This document shows, piece after piece, positions 53,105-62,402 of a DNA stretch of 64,000 nt. The notes under the pieces are model-generated. The model was not told the origin of the DNA and searched no databases. It saw only the letters and a list, made by a program, of their open reading frames with translations. The stretch's first letter is position 1. Each line of letters begins with the position of its first letter. The stretch lies in NCBI RefSeq assembly GCF_007625155.1, contig NZ_VMNK01000009.1, positions 97,560-161,559 of the forward strand. The letters run 5' to 3'. Position numbers and translations under genes: made by a program. This DNA is from Denitromonas halophila. GTDB lineage: Bacteria; Pseudomonadota; Gammaproteobacteria; Burkholderiales; Rhodocyclaceae.

Positions 53105-55434
53105 TGCCACGACGCCTGTTCACCTTCCTGGCCGCCACGCTCGTCACAGGCATGATCGCGCTGGCCGCCTTCGACAAGCTGCCGGTCGAAACCGATCTGC
53201 TCGCCATGCTGCCCGCCACCGAGCGCAGCCCGATCGCCGAGCAGGCCATGGCGCAGCTCGCGCGTGCCCACGAGCGGCGCATCGTGCTGCTCGCCGTCGC
53301 CGACGATGCCGCCCAGGCGCGCGCCGGCGCCCAAGTGCTGGCAACAACGCTGCGCGCCTCGCCGGCCTTGCAGCATGTCACGCTGGACGTCCCGCCCGAC
53401 GCGCTCGACACCCTGCTCACGACGTATCTTCCACACCGTTTCGGACTCCTGTCCTCCGCCACCCGCGCGGCCTTGCAGCAGCGCGGCCGTGACGCGCTGC
53501 AAGAAGACCTCTACCGCTCCCTGGCCAGCCCGATCCCGACCGCCACGCCGGTGCCCCGCCCGCTTGATCCCTTCGGCACACTTGCCGGCTTCCTCGCGGA
53601 TCTGCCGTTCGCTGGCGGCGCATTTGCCCCCGAAGACGGCATCCTGATGGCGCATCGCGACGGCCACAGCTACGCCCTGGTCAGCGCCGAAACCGTCGGC
53701 AGCCCGTACGCGGTGTCGACACAGCACGCCGTGCTGGCCGCGCTGGCACAGGCCCGCGCGGCCGTTCAGGCGCAAGCGCCAGCAACACACCTCCAGGCGA
53801 CCGGCCTGGTGCTCTACGCCGCCGCGGCCCAAACCACCGCCAAGCGCGAGATGTCGCTGATCGGCGGTATTTCCCTGCTCGGCATCACCACGCTCTTGCT
53901 ACTCGCCTTTCGCTCGCTGCGGCCGGTGCTGCTCGGCATCGCCTGCATCGCCACCGGCGTCGCCGCCGGCATCGCGGTGGTGTTGCTGGTCGACGGGCAG
54001 TTGCACCTACTCACCCTGGTGTGCGGCACCAGCCTGCTCGGCATTGCCGTAGACTACCCACTGCATTACTTTGCCAAGCGCCGTCTGGCAGGCGCCGACT
54101 GGCATGCTGGCGAGGCCATGGCCGCCATGCGCCCGGCGCTCACCCAGGGCCTGCTCACCAGCTTGCTCGGCTACTCCGCGCTGCTCGCCATGCCCTTCCC
54201 TGGCCTGCGCCAGATCGCGCTGTTTTCAATGGTCGGGCTGGGCACTGCCTATCTGGCGACACTCATGATGCTGCCGCTCTTTGCTCACCAGGCCGATCCG
54301 CGCAGCACCGCCGGACTCGATCGCCTGCGTCGGGTGTTTTCGGCCTGGCAGGGCTTCCTTCAAACCCGCGCGCACTGGCTGCTGCCGCTGACCGTCGCCG
54401 CTTGCTTGCCCGGCGCCTGGCGGCTGACGCACAACGACGACGTGCGTCTGCTGAGTACCCCCGACCCCGTGCTGGCGCGCCAGGAAGCGCAGATCCGCGA
54501 ACTCACCCAGCTCGGTCAGGGCAGCCGGCTGTTCCTGGTGCACGCGCGCGACACCGAGCAGCTTCTACAGCGCGAAGAACAGTTGACCGACGCCCTGCGC
54601 GCGCGCGATCCGCAGCACGCCGGCGGCTTCACCGCGATCTCCGGCTTCGTCCCCTCAGCCCAACGCCAGACCGACAATCGCCGACTGATCGGCGAGGCCC
54701 TGTTCGGCGATGATCAATGGGCTGCACACGTGCTTGATGAGGTCGGCTATCGCCCTCGCATCGCCGAAGCGCTGACGGCGGCCTATCACGCCGAACGCAA
54801 CCTGAGCCCCGAGGCCTGGTTGAAGCAACCGCTCTCCACGCCCTATCGCCACCTCTGGCTGGGGCCCGCCGAAACCGGTGTGGCCAGTGTGGTGACGCTG
54901 CATGGCAACTGGTCCACCGACACCCTCACGGCCGCCAGCGCCGAGTTGCCCGGCGTTACGCTGCTCGACAAGCCGGCTGCCGTCTCGAAGCTGATGGCGC
55001 AATACCGCCGCGGCATGGCCTGGGCGCTGGCTTGCGCCATCGGCCTGTCACTGATTCTGCTCAGTCGCCGCCACGGCTTGCGCGGTGCGGTGGCGACGCT
55101 GCTGCCCTGCATGCTGGCCGTCGGCGTGCCGCTGGCGGCGCTCGGCTATCTCGGCCTGCCGGCCACCTTGTTCCACTGGCTGGCACTGATGCTGGTTTTC
55201 GGCATCGGCGCCGACTACGGCATCTTTACCCGCGAGGGCGGACCGCAGGGCGAGGCCGCGCTCGGCGTATTGCTGGCGGCGATCACCACCGTGCTCGGCT
55301 TCGGGCTGCTCGCCTTCAGCAGCACGCCGGCCATCGCCAGCTTCGGGCTGACCTTGTTCATGGGGGTCATCACCGCGTTTCTGGCGTCGCCGCTGGCGCT
55401 GGCCAGTCGCAGCGCACACAGGTCGGCAACATGA
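53104..55434 (+). CDS. MMPL/RND-superfamily exporter (apeM position)
   Basis: A 776-residue inner-membrane transporter with two repeats of a large periplasmic domain followed by about five to six helices. Hydrophobic segments include GGISLLGITTLLLLAF, LVCGTSLLGIAVDYPLHYF and LMLVFGIGADYGIFT, where the Asp-Tyr pairs of the IAVDYPLHYF and IGADYGIFT signatures match the MMPL family proton-relay sites. It would export the aryl polyene lipid from the inner membrane. It overlaps the DUF3261 lipoprotein gene by four bases. Confidence 0.9.
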   Translation: MPRRLFTFLAATLVTGMIALAAFDKLPVETDLLAMLPATERSPIAEQAMAQLARAHERRIVLLAVADDAAQARAGAQVLATTLRASPALQHVTLDVPPDALDTLLTTYLPHRFGLLSSATRAALQQRGRDALQEDLYRSLASPIPTATPVPRPLDPFGTLAGFLADLPFAGGAFAPEDGILMAHRDGHSYALVSAETVGSPYAVSTQHAVLAALAQARAAVQAQAPATHLQATGLVLYAAAAQTTAKREMSLIGGISLLGITTLLLLAFRSLRPVLLGIACIATGVAAGIAVVLLVDGQLHLLTLVCGTSLLGIAVDYPLHYFAKRRLAGADWHAGEAMAAMRPALTQGLLTSLLGYSALLAMPFPGLRQIALFSMVGLGTAYLATLMMLPLFAHQADPRSTAGLDRLRRVFSAWQGFLQTRAHWLLPLTVAACLPGAWRLTHNDDVRLLSTPDPVLARQEAQIRELTQLGQGSRLFLVHARDTEQLLQREEQLTDALRARDPQHAGGFTAISGFVPSAQRQTDNRRLIGEALFGDDQWAAHVLDEVGYRPRIAEALTAAYHAERNLSPEAWLKQPLSTPYRHLWLGPAETGVASVVTLHGNWSTDTLTAASAELPGVTLLDKPAAVSKLMAQYRRGMAWALACAIGLSLILLSRRHGLRGAVATLLPCMLAVGVPLAALGYLGLPATLFHWLALMLVFGIGADYGIFTREGGPQGEAALGVLLAAITTVLGFGLLAFSSTPAIASFGLTLFMGVITAFLASPLALASRSAHRSAT

Positions 55435-55997
55435 AGGCGCTCACCCGTCTGATCCTGCTGAGCGCGCTTGCCCTCGCCGGCTGCGCCAGCGTGCCACACG
55501 AGGCGGGCTGCACCGCCCTGGCACCGTCGCTGCACTATTGCCTGCAAGCCCTCCCCGCGGGACAAACGCTGGCCATCAACCAATGGGTGGAATTCACGCT
55601 ACCCGACCGCCCCGACGGCGAGCGGCTGGTGTTCGCCATCGACGCGCGCGAGGCGCACATGCAGATCGTCGCCCTCACGCCGCTCGGCCAGAAGCTGTTC
55701 CGCATCACCGCCGAGCACGGCACACTCACCTGGGACGGCCCGCCGACCGCCGAAGCGCTGGGCCTGCGACTGCCGGCGCTGATACAACTCATGACCTGGC
55801 CCGTCGCCGCCGTGCGTGAAGGACTGGGGCACGACGCGGAGCTAATCGCCACCACTCACGGCCGCACGATCCGGCAGGGCGATGCGCCGCCGGTGCTGAC
55901 GACCCGGCAATCCGACCCCGACCCGACGCGCGGCACCATCGATGCGCTCTTTACGCCCATGGACGCCCGCATCCGGGTAACGCGCCTGGAGGAATGA
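55431..55997 (+). CDS. DUF3261-type lipoprotein (apeN position)
   Basis: A 188-residue lipoprotein. The signal MKALTRLILLSALALAGCAS has a lipobox (L-A-G-C), so the mature protein starts at Cys18 and is placed in the outer membrane. A compact domain follows (LPAGQTLAINQWVEFTLPD, RLVFAIDAREAHMQIVAL). DUF3261 proteins accompany the MMPL/LolA set in APE clusters and may receive the polyene at the outer membrane. Function otherwise unknown. Confidence 0.85.
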   Translation: MKALTRLILLSALALAGCASVPHEAGCTALAPSLHYCLQALPAGQTLAINQWVEFTLPDRPDGERLVFAIDAREAHMQIVALTPLGQKLFRITAEHGTLTWDGPPTAEALGLRLPALIQLMTWPVAAVREGLGHDAELIATTHGRTIRQGDAPPVLTTRQSDPDPTRGTIDALFTPMDARIRVTRLEE

Positions 55998-55999
55998 AC

Positions 56000-57196
56000 A
56001 TGGCCCCCCTCATCACACTGCCGGCGCTGGGCCTGGTCAACGCCCTTGGCCACGACGCCGCCAGCATCAGCCAGACCCTGTTTCGCGGCGACACCGCCGG
56101 CATGGTGCGCGAAGACGGCTGGCTACCGACGCGCGCGGCGCGCGTCGGCCGCGCACGCCTCCCTGATCTCCCCACCCTGCCCGCCGCACTGGCGCACTGC
56201 GACAGCCGCAACAACCGGCTGCTGCTCGCCGCGCTGAGGCAGATTGAAGACGCAGTGCGCGCAACCATCGCGCGCGTCGGCGCTCACCGGGTCGGCGTGG
56301 TGCTGGGCACCAGCACCTCCGGCATTCTCGAAGGCGAGGCCGCCGTCGCGCACCACGCGCAACACGGCACGCTGCCGCCCGGTTTTCAGTACGGCCGCCA
56401 GGAGCTTGGCGATTGCGCCCGCTTTCTGGCCGACGCGCTGGCGCTGTCCGGCCCGGCCTATACGGTATCCACCGCCTGCACCTCCAGCGCCAAAGCCATG
56501 ATCTCGGCCCAGCAGCTGATTCGCGCAGGGATGTGCGATGCGGTCATCGCTGGCGGTGTCGATACCCTGTGCCGTTTGACCATTAATGGCTTCAGCGCGC
56601 TTGAGGCGACCACCGACGCGCTGTGCAACCCGATGAGCGCCAATCGCCGCGGCATCAATATTGGCGAAGGCGCCGCGCTGTTTCTGGTCAGCCGCGAACC
56701 CGGCGCGATCGCGCTGCTCGGCGCGGGCGAGTCGAGCGACGCGCACCATATCTCCTCCCCCGAGCCGAACGGCAAAGGTGCGGAAGTCGCCATCCGGCAG
56801 GCACTCGCCACGGCCGGCGCGGCCCCCGAGGACGTCAGCTATCTGAATCTGCATGGCACGGCGACGCCCAAGAATGACGAAATGGAGAGCCGCGCCGTGG
56901 CGCGCCTATTCCCCAAGGGCGTGCCCTGCAGCTCGACCAAACCCCTGACGGGTCACACCCTGGGCGCGGCCGGCGCGACCGAACTGGCCTTTTGCTGGCT
57001 GGCGCTTTCGCACCATAATGTCGACCGCCGCCTGCCGCCGCATGTCTGGGACGGCTGCGCCGACCCGGCGCTACCCGAATTGAACCTGGTGCGCGCCGAC
57101 GACACTATTGACCGAAACAACCATCGAATCATGCTATCGAGCTCCTTCGCCTTCGGCGGAAGCAACTGTTGTCTGGCCATCGGAGACGCGCCATGA
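56000..57196 (+). CDS. apeO: beta-ketoacyl-ACP synthase ApeO
   Basis: A 398-residue condensing enzyme with Cys in VSTACTSSAKAM and the two catalytic His in LHGTATPKNDEME and PLTGHTLGAAGATELA. In APE systems it pairs with ApeC to extend the aryl polyene chain with malonyl units. An upstream ATG at 55994 overlaps the lipoprotein stop, but GGAGGA lies six bases before the ATG at 56000, which favours this start. It ends with an ATGA overlap on apeP. Confidence 0.9.
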   Translation: MAPLITLPALGLVNALGHDAASISQTLFRGDTAGMVREDGWLPTRAARVGRARLPDLPTLPAALAHCDSRNNRLLLAALRQIEDAVRATIARVGAHRVGVVLGTSTSGILEGEAAVAHHAQHGTLPPGFQYGRQELGDCARFLADALALSGPAYTVSTACTSSAKAMISAQQLIRAGMCDAVIAGGVDTLCRLTINGFSALEATTDALCNPMSANRRGINIGEGAALFLVSREPGAIALLGAGESSDAHHISSPEPNGKGAEVAIRQALATAGAAPEDVSYLNLHGTATPKNDEMESRAVARLFPKGVPCSSTKPLTGHTLGAAGATELAFCWLALSHHNVDRRLPPHVWDGCADPALPELNLVRADDTIDRNNHRIMLSSSFAFGGSNCCLAIGDAP

Positions 57197-57627
57197 GTCC
57201 GTTCCCGCCGCCCGAAGCGCTACTCCCGCACCGTGCGCCCAATCTGCTGATCTCGGGCGTTAGCGAGTGCACTGCCGATCATGTTGCCGCGTATGCCGAC
57301 ATCCTGCCCGGCCAGTGGTATTCGGATGCCGAAGGCGGCATGCCGGCGTGGGTCGGGATCGAACTGATGGCACAGGCCATCGCCGCCTTTGTCGGCATGG
57401 AAGGACGACGCAACGGCCGACCGCCAAAGATCGGTTACCTCCTCGGCACCCGCGCCTATCGCTGCGAACAGCCGAGTTTTCCGGCCCATACCCGCATCGG
57501 CATCAAGGCACATCTGGTGTTTCGAGACGATTCTGGCCTCGGCGCCTTCGATTGCACGCTGCATCACGACGACATGCAAATTGCGGATGCCACGCTCAAG
57601 GTTTTCGAGACACCCGACCATGAATGA
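57193..57627 (+). CDS. apeP: 3-hydroxyacyl-ACP dehydratase ApeP
   Basis: A 144-residue hotdog dehydratase with the FabZ-like LLPHRAPNLLISG and AWVGIELMAQAIAAFVG segments. In known systems ApeP partners with ApeI. It overlaps apeO (ATGA) and apeQ (eight bases). Confidence 0.88.
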   Translation: MSPFPPPEALLPHRAPNLLISGVSECTADHVAAYADILPGQWYSDAEGGMPAWVGIELMAQAIAAFVGMEGRRNGRPPKIGYLLGTRAYRCEQPSFPAHTRIGIKAHLVFRDDSGLGAFDCTLHHDDMQIADATLKVFETPDHE

Positions 57628-58357
57628 CACTCCACTTCGCCGCGTCCTCGTCACCGGCTCCAGCCGCGGCCTTGGCCGCGCCATCGCACTGCAGCTGGCG
57701 GCGCAGGGCTTCGCCATCACGGTGCACTGCCGTCAGGGCGTCGCCGCAGCAGAAGCGGTGATTGCCGCCATTCGTGGCTCCGGCGGCACCGCCGACCTGC
57801 TGGTATTCGATGTCACCGCGCGCGACGCAGCCCGCGCGGCGCTGGAGGCCGATGTCGAGGCCAAGGGCGCTTACTACGGCGTGGTGGTCAACGCCGGCAT
57901 CACGCGCGACAACGCCTTCCCGGCGCTGAGCGACAGCGACTGGGACGAGGTCATCGACACCGGACTCAACGGTTTTTTCAACATCGTGCATCCGCTGGTG
58001 ATGCCGATGGTGCGTAAGAAAAAAGGCGGCCGCATTGTCACCATGGCGTCCGTGTCCGGTGTGATGGGCAATCGCGGCCAGGTCAATTACAGCGCGGCAA
58101 AGGCCGGCCTGATCGGCGCCACCAAAGCGCTGGCGGTCGAGCTGGCGAGCCGGCGCATCACCGTCAATTGCGTCGCCCCCGGTCTGATCGACTCGGACAT
58201 GACGCGGGACTTACCAATGAACGAGGCGCTCAAGATGGTGCCGATGAACCGCGTCGGCACGCCCGACGAAGTGGCTGCGGTGGTCGGCTTTTTAATGTCT
58301 GACGCTGCATCCTATGTGACCCGTCAGGTCATCGGCGTCAACGGAGGCATCATCTGA
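57620..58357 (+). CDS. apeQ: 3-ketoacyl-ACP reductase ApeQ
   Basis: A 245-residue short-chain dehydrogenase of the FabG type: NADPH loop VLVTGSSRGLGRAIAL, VVNAGITRD, catalytic Ser in MASVSGVMGN, Tyr and Lys in VNYSAAKAGLIGA, and the C-terminal RQVIGVNGGII. It reduces the 3-keto intermediate in each polyene extension cycle. Its stop shares a base with the apeR start (TGATG). Confidence 0.92.
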   Translation: MNDTPLRRVLVTGSSRGLGRAIALQLAAQGFAITVHCRQGVAAAEAVIAAIRGSGGTADLLVFDVTARDAARAALEADVEAKGAYYGVVVNAGITRDNAFPALSDSDWDEVIDTGLNGFFNIVHPLVMPMVRKKKGGRIVTMASVSGVMGNRGQVNYSAAKAGLIGATKALAVELASRRITVNCVAPGLIDSDMTRDLPMNEALKMVPMNRVGTPDEVAAVVGFLMSDAASYVTRQVIGVNGGII

Positions 58358-59586
58358 TGCACCGCGTGGTCGTCACCGGCATGGCCGGCATCACCTCGCT
58401 GGGTGACACCTGGGAGGCCATTGATGCGGCCATGAGCGCCGGTCGCAACGGCGTGCGCCGCATGCCCGAATGGGACGCCATCACCGACCTGCAAACCCGC
58501 CTCGGCGCCCCGGTCGATCATTTTCAGGTGCCACGCCACTACCCGCGCAAGATGCTGCGTTCGATGGGCCGCGTATCGCTGATGTCGGTCTGCGCCACCG
58601 AGCGCGCGCTGGCGCAGGCCGGTCTGCTCGACGACCCGCGCATCCGCGACGGCCGCATGGGCATCGCCTACGGCTCCTCCGGTGGCAGCGTCGAACCGGT
58701 GCGGGTGTTTGGCCAGATGCTCGACACCGGCCAGATGAGCGGCGTGACCGCCACCAGCTATATCCAGATGATGGCCCACACCACAGCGGTCAACATCGGG
58801 CTGTTCTTTGGGCTGAAAGGCCGGGTGATCCCGACCAGCAGCGCCTGCACCTCGGGCAGCCAAGGTATCGGTTATGCCTACGAAGCGATCCGCTATGGCA
58901 AACAAGCCCTGATGATCGCCGGCGGCGCCGAAGAATTGTCGAGCCCGGCGGCGGCGGTATTCGACACGCTGTTCGCCACCAGCCAGATGAACGACGCACC
59001 GACGCTGACGCCCCGCCCCTTCGACACCTGCCGCGACGGTCTGGTGGTTGGCGAAGGCGCGGCAACCCTGGTGCTCGAATCCTACGAACACGCCGTCGCG
59101 CGCGGCGCGACCATCCTGGCCGAGATCGTCGGCTTCGACTGCAACTCCGATGGCAAGCACATTACCCAGCCCTCGGCCGACACCATGGCCACCGTCATGC
59201 GACGCGCCCTGGCCGACGCCGATCTGCCGCCATCTGCCATCGATTACATCAGCGCACACGGCACCGCCACCGAGGTCGGCGATATCGCCGAATCGACGGC
59301 TGTCGCGGAGGTGTTTGGTGCGTCGACGCCGATCAGCAGCCTGAAAGGCCACTTTGGCCACACGTTGGGTGCCTGCGGTGCTATCGAAGCCTGGCTGGGC
59401 ATCGAGATGATGCACGCTGGCCACTTTGCACCAAATCTGAATCTCGACACGCCCGACCCGCGATGCGCTGCGCTGGACTACATCATGAACAGCGCGCGGC
59501 CGCTGGATGTGACGACCTTCATGAGCAACAACTTCGCGTTTGGCGGCATCAATACCTCACTGATTTTCAAACGCCATCATGCCTAA
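58357..59586 (+). CDS. apeR: beta-ketoacyl-ACP synthase ApeR
   Basis: A 409-residue FabF-like synthase with Cys in PTSSACTSGSQGIGYA and His in SAHGTATEVGD and LKGHFGHTLGACG. It is the second active condensing enzyme of the cluster, in addition to ApeO, and works as a homodimer in studied systems. It overlaps the MipA-like gene by eight bases. Confidence 0.92.
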   Translation: MHRVVVTGMAGITSLGDTWEAIDAAMSAGRNGVRRMPEWDAITDLQTRLGAPVDHFQVPRHYPRKMLRSMGRVSLMSVCATERALAQAGLLDDPRIRDGRMGIAYGSSGGSVEPVRVFGQMLDTGQMSGVTATSYIQMMAHTTAVNIGLFFGLKGRVIPTSSACTSGSQGIGYAYEAIRYGKQALMIAGGAEELSSPAAAVFDTLFATSQMNDAPTLTPRPFDTCRDGLVVGEGAATLVLESYEHAVARGATILAEIVGFDCNSDGKHITQPSADTMATVMRRALADADLPPSAIDYISAHGTATEVGDIAESTAVAEVFGASTPISSLKGHFGHTLGACGAIEAWLGIEMMHAGHFAPNLNLDTPDPRCAALDYIMNSARPLDVTTFMSNNFAFGGINTSLIFKRHHA

Positions 59587-60412
59587 GCCCTCTCACCTCA
59601 TCCGCGCGAGCACACTGGCGCTCGTGCTGTTGTCGTCGGCCTGCGCTGTCGCGGCCGATGCGCCACTCTGGGAGTTCGGCGCCGGTGTCGGGCTGCTGTC
59701 GATACCGGACTATCGCGGCTCGGATCAACGCCAGACCTACGCACTGCCGATCCCCTACCTGGTGTACCGCGGCGAATTCCTGAAGATTGATCGCGACAAG
59801 GTACGCGGCGTGTTCTACCAGGACGCCCATACGGAATGGGATATCAGCCTCGCCGCGTCCGTGCCGGTGAAGAGCGACGACAACCGCGCCCGCCGCGACA
59901 TGCCCGACCTCGATCCGACCGTCGAGATCGGACCGCAGTGGAGCTATAAACACCGTCGATCCTGGGGTGACATCACGCTGCGCCTGCCGCTGCGCAAGGT
60001 GCTGGCGGTGGACTTCCCGAACGTGCGCGACGTCGGCACGGTATTCACTCCGACGCTGGCGATCGATCGCGACAACCACCCGTGGCCGGGCTGGCATGCC
60101 AGCATGTCGACCGGACCGATCTTCGGCGACAAGGACTACTTCGCCTATTACTACAAAGTTGACAGCCGCTACGGCACCGCAAATCGCCCCGCCTGGGACG
60201 CGAAATCAGGCTACGGCGGATGGCAGCTCACCCTGACGCTGGCCAAGCGCTTCAAAAAGATCTGGGTCGGTGGCTTCCTGCGCGCCGACCATTTCGGCGG
60301 GGCCAGCTTTGAAGACAGCCCGCTGGTTCGCCAGCAAACCTCGTGGACCGGCGGCGTCGGCGTTTCGTGGATATTCCTCGAGTCTGCCCAACGCGTCCCC
60401 ATGTCCCGCTAA
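59579..60412 (+). CDS. MipA/OmpV-family outer-membrane protein
   Basis: A 277-residue outer-membrane beta-barrel. The N-terminus (LIRASTLALVLLSSACAVAA) is a signal peptide. The barrel is typical of MipA/OmpV with an alternating pattern, GVGLLSIPDYRGSDQRQTYALPIPYLVYRGEF and a final aromatic strand. Its start overlaps apeR by eight bases, so it belongs to the APE operon. It may assist insertion or display of the pigment in the outer membrane; this position is not part of the minimal APE gene set. Confidence 0.85.
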   Translation: MPKPSHLIRASTLALVLLSSACAVAADAPLWEFGAGVGLLSIPDYRGSDQRQTYALPIPYLVYRGEFLKIDRDKVRGVFYQDAHTEWDISLAASVPVKSDDNRARRDMPDLDPTVEIGPQWSYKHRRSWGDITLRLPLRKVLAVDFPNVRDVGTVFTPTLAIDRDNHPWPGWHASMSTGPIFGDKDYFAYYYKVDSRYGTANRPAWDAKSGYGGWQLTLTLAKRFKKIWVGGFLRADHFGGASFEDSPLVRQQTSWTGGVGVSWIFLESAQRVPMSR

Positions 60413-60421
60413 AGCACATCC

Positions 60422-61132
60422 ATGACTCAATCCATGACATCCAATGCTTACGTACCGGAGACCCGCTTCGGCTTCTGGTTTCTCGGCACCAATATCTGGC
60501 GAAACCATGTTCTCAAGATTGCCATCGACGACCTTCGCCGCCTGACTGATACCCCGTTTCCATCAGCACCGATCATCGCCGACGTGGGTTGTGGGCAGGG
60601 CAACTCGCTGAGTCTGCTGAAAGCCGCCTTTGCGCCCTCACGTCTGATCGGTGTTGAGTTTGACGCGGAGAGCCTGAGGATCGCGCGCGCCACCCTGGCA
60701 AAGCAAGGCATCGACGCCGAGCTCAAGCAGAACGATTGCGCGAATATTGAGTTGGCGGATGCGAGTGTCGATATGGTTTTTTGCCACCAGACCTTCCATC
60801 ACCTGCTGCGGCAGGAAGATGCCATGCGCGAGTTCTACCGGATTCTCAAACCCGGCGGCCGCTTGCTGTTCGCGGAGTCGACACGCGCCTATATTCACTC
60901 TTGGGTGATCAAGCTGCTGTTTCGTCACCCCATGCACGTGCAACGCACCGCCGATGAATACAAGGCGATGATCCGCGCCGTTGGCTTTGAATTTGAGGCC
61001 AGGAACGTATCGGAGCCTTATTTGTGGTGGAGTCGCGCAGACTTGGGGGCGTTCGAGTGGTTCGGGTTCGGGGTGCCGAAAGAGCGGGAAGAAACCCTCG
61101 TCAATCTCGTGGCCACCAAACCGCGCGATTAG
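60422..61132 (+). CDS. SAM-dependent class I methyltransferase
   Basis: A 236-residue methyltransferase: motif I IIADVGCGQGNSLSLLK, acidic end of strand two GVEFDAE, motif LADASVDMVFCHQTFHHL and KPGGRLLFAEST. It follows the MipA-like gene by nine bases with the same orientation and is the last gene of the run. Methylation of the aryl head group or of its hydroxyl is the likely role, as methylated head groups occur in APEs; the target atom is not known. Confidence 0.85.
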   Translation: MTQSMTSNAYVPETRFGFWFLGTNIWRNHVLKIAIDDLRRLTDTPFPSAPIIADVGCGQGNSLSLLKAAFAPSRLIGVEFDAESLRIARATLAKQGIDAELKQNDCANIELADASVDMVFCHQTFHHLLRQEDAMREFYRILKPGGRLLFAESTRAYIHSWVIKLLFRHPMHVQRTADEYKAMIRAVGFEFEARNVSEPYLWWSRADLGAFEWFGFGVPKEREETLVNLVATKPRD

Positions 61133-61233
61133 CCATCGATACCAATCGCAATGAGCCACCTCGCCGCGAGTCGTCGCGCGGTCCAACGTACAACAGCGCG
61201 ACGACGGTCCAGCCGCCGTCGCGTCGAACACAC

Positions 61234-61677
61234 TTAACGGGAGAGTCGTACAACCGTGCCCTTCAGCGCTACGCCTGCCATGATGGCGCCAGCACCGCAC
61301 TCGTAAGTCTCGTCGCTCGACGTCTCTTTGCCGCGATAATTGCTCTTGATATTGATGACCGCGTTGCCACCCTCTTTTTTAACCCGCTCCTGCAACTCAA
61401 GCATCGCGCTAAGGAATGCCCACTCACAGGCCACCTTGTCATCTTTACCAAAAGCGTTGGTCTTTTTATTGGTCCCCCACTCACCAATGCGTTTGACAAC
61501 TTTCGGGGTTTTTTGGGCACCGAAAAAAAACTTGATCTCGGGATCCAGCTTTTCCCGAGCGTCTGATGCTGACATCGCATCAGCAATCGGAAAATTGTGA
61601 CGAGTATCACGTGCAAAAGCCGGCAGGGAAACAAACGCCGCCAGCGCAACCAAGACAAGACTTCGATAAATTGACAC
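61234..61677 (-). CDS. small secreted protein, function unknown
   Basis: A 147-residue protein with signal peptide MSIYRSLVLVALAAFVSLPAFA. The mature part has the segments PEIKFFFGAQ, KVACEWAFLSAMLELQERVKKEGGNAVINIKS and SSDETYECGAGAIMAGVALKGTVVRL, with two Cys likely to form a disulfide. I recall this type from proteins loosely labelled as excinuclease-like; that label has no support here. GTG at 61677 is preceded by GGGGAG; the gene is convergent with the methyltransferase gene. Confidence 0.7.
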   Translation of the reverse strand: MSIYRSLVLVALAAFVSLPAFARDTRHNFPIADAMSASDAREKLDPEIKFFFGAQKTPKVVKRIGEWGTNKKTNAFGKDDKVACEWAFLSAMLELQERVKKEGGNAVINIKSNYRGKETSSDETYECGAGAIMAGVALKGTVVRLSR

Positions 61678-61704
61678 AGAGCATCTCCCCTTCGAAATAA
61701 ACAA

Positions 61705-62402
61705 AATGCATGACGCCAGGCCAGTTTACTGCAGCAATCAATCCTGGCAAACGATAATTGTCGTTCCACAAACGCCCTCGCCTGAAACCCTTACATCATG
61801 AACCCGCTAAAAGCACTGAACACCGCGGCATTTCGCCTGCTACTCGCCAGCCCGGTTGCCGGATATCCGTCCCCATCATCAACTAAACCGGAATGACATG
61901 GCCACAAGGCAGCGGGCAACAATTCACGCTCGATCAGGTCCCCGGGCATGTCAGAAGAAACGCTGGAGCATTGGCAGCGCGGTGGATGACAATACGCTGG
62001 CTATCCGCAACAAACACACCATTCGGATGTCGATCCGTTACTCCACAGCACCGTCGACATCAGATTTTTCGGCAGCAGCAACATGAATGATGCAATCAAG
62101 GAGCCCAACCCTTACGCTCCGAGCTTCAGCGCTGGCGGAGCACAAGTCCGCACGGAAGTCATTCATCCCAACTACAACCGATGGGGCGCCGGCCTTGTCG
62201 GTGCGATCCGCACAGAATCAACAGAATAAGCGAGAGTTGCATTGAATCTCACACGCTTTCACATGCGGCATCCCCGGCAAGACAGACGTCAGGCGGAGCG
62301 CTTTCGCTCACGCCTTGGCGACACCTTGTCCTGCACGAGTGACCTTGCCTATGGTGGTAATACCTATCGAGAAACGTGCTCTCCTGCCCCTTCGGAAGCA
62401 CC
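61705..62402. other. 697-base region with short open frames only
   Basis: No intact gene is recognised. A 32-codon frame at 61798-61896 starts MNPLKALNTAAFRLLLASPVAGY, signal-peptide-like, and stops. Another frame ending at 62229 can be read without a stop from about 62000 and contains a 48-residue ORF from an ATG at 62083 (NRWGAGLVGAIRTESTE at its end). Connecting these would need frame changes, so this may be a decayed gene. No family was recognised. Confidence 0.45.
62083..62229 (+). pseudogene. possible gene remnant (48 codons, stops TAA)
   Basis: An ATG-started frame reading NEPNPYAPSF-like (KEPNPYAPSFSAGGAQVRT) and ending RTESTE. The same frame is open upstream into sequence ending HSTVDIRFFGSSN, while an upstream frame carries a signal-like start; together they look like pieces of one broken secreted protein. 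The Asn/Pro/Tyr-rich composition does not match the flanking genes. Confidence 0.3.

Noticed and set aside
61196..61225. GC-rich imperfect hairpin between the methyltransferase and secreted protein genes
   Set aside because: One mismatch in the stem and no T-run; could be Rho-related but not supportable as a terminator.
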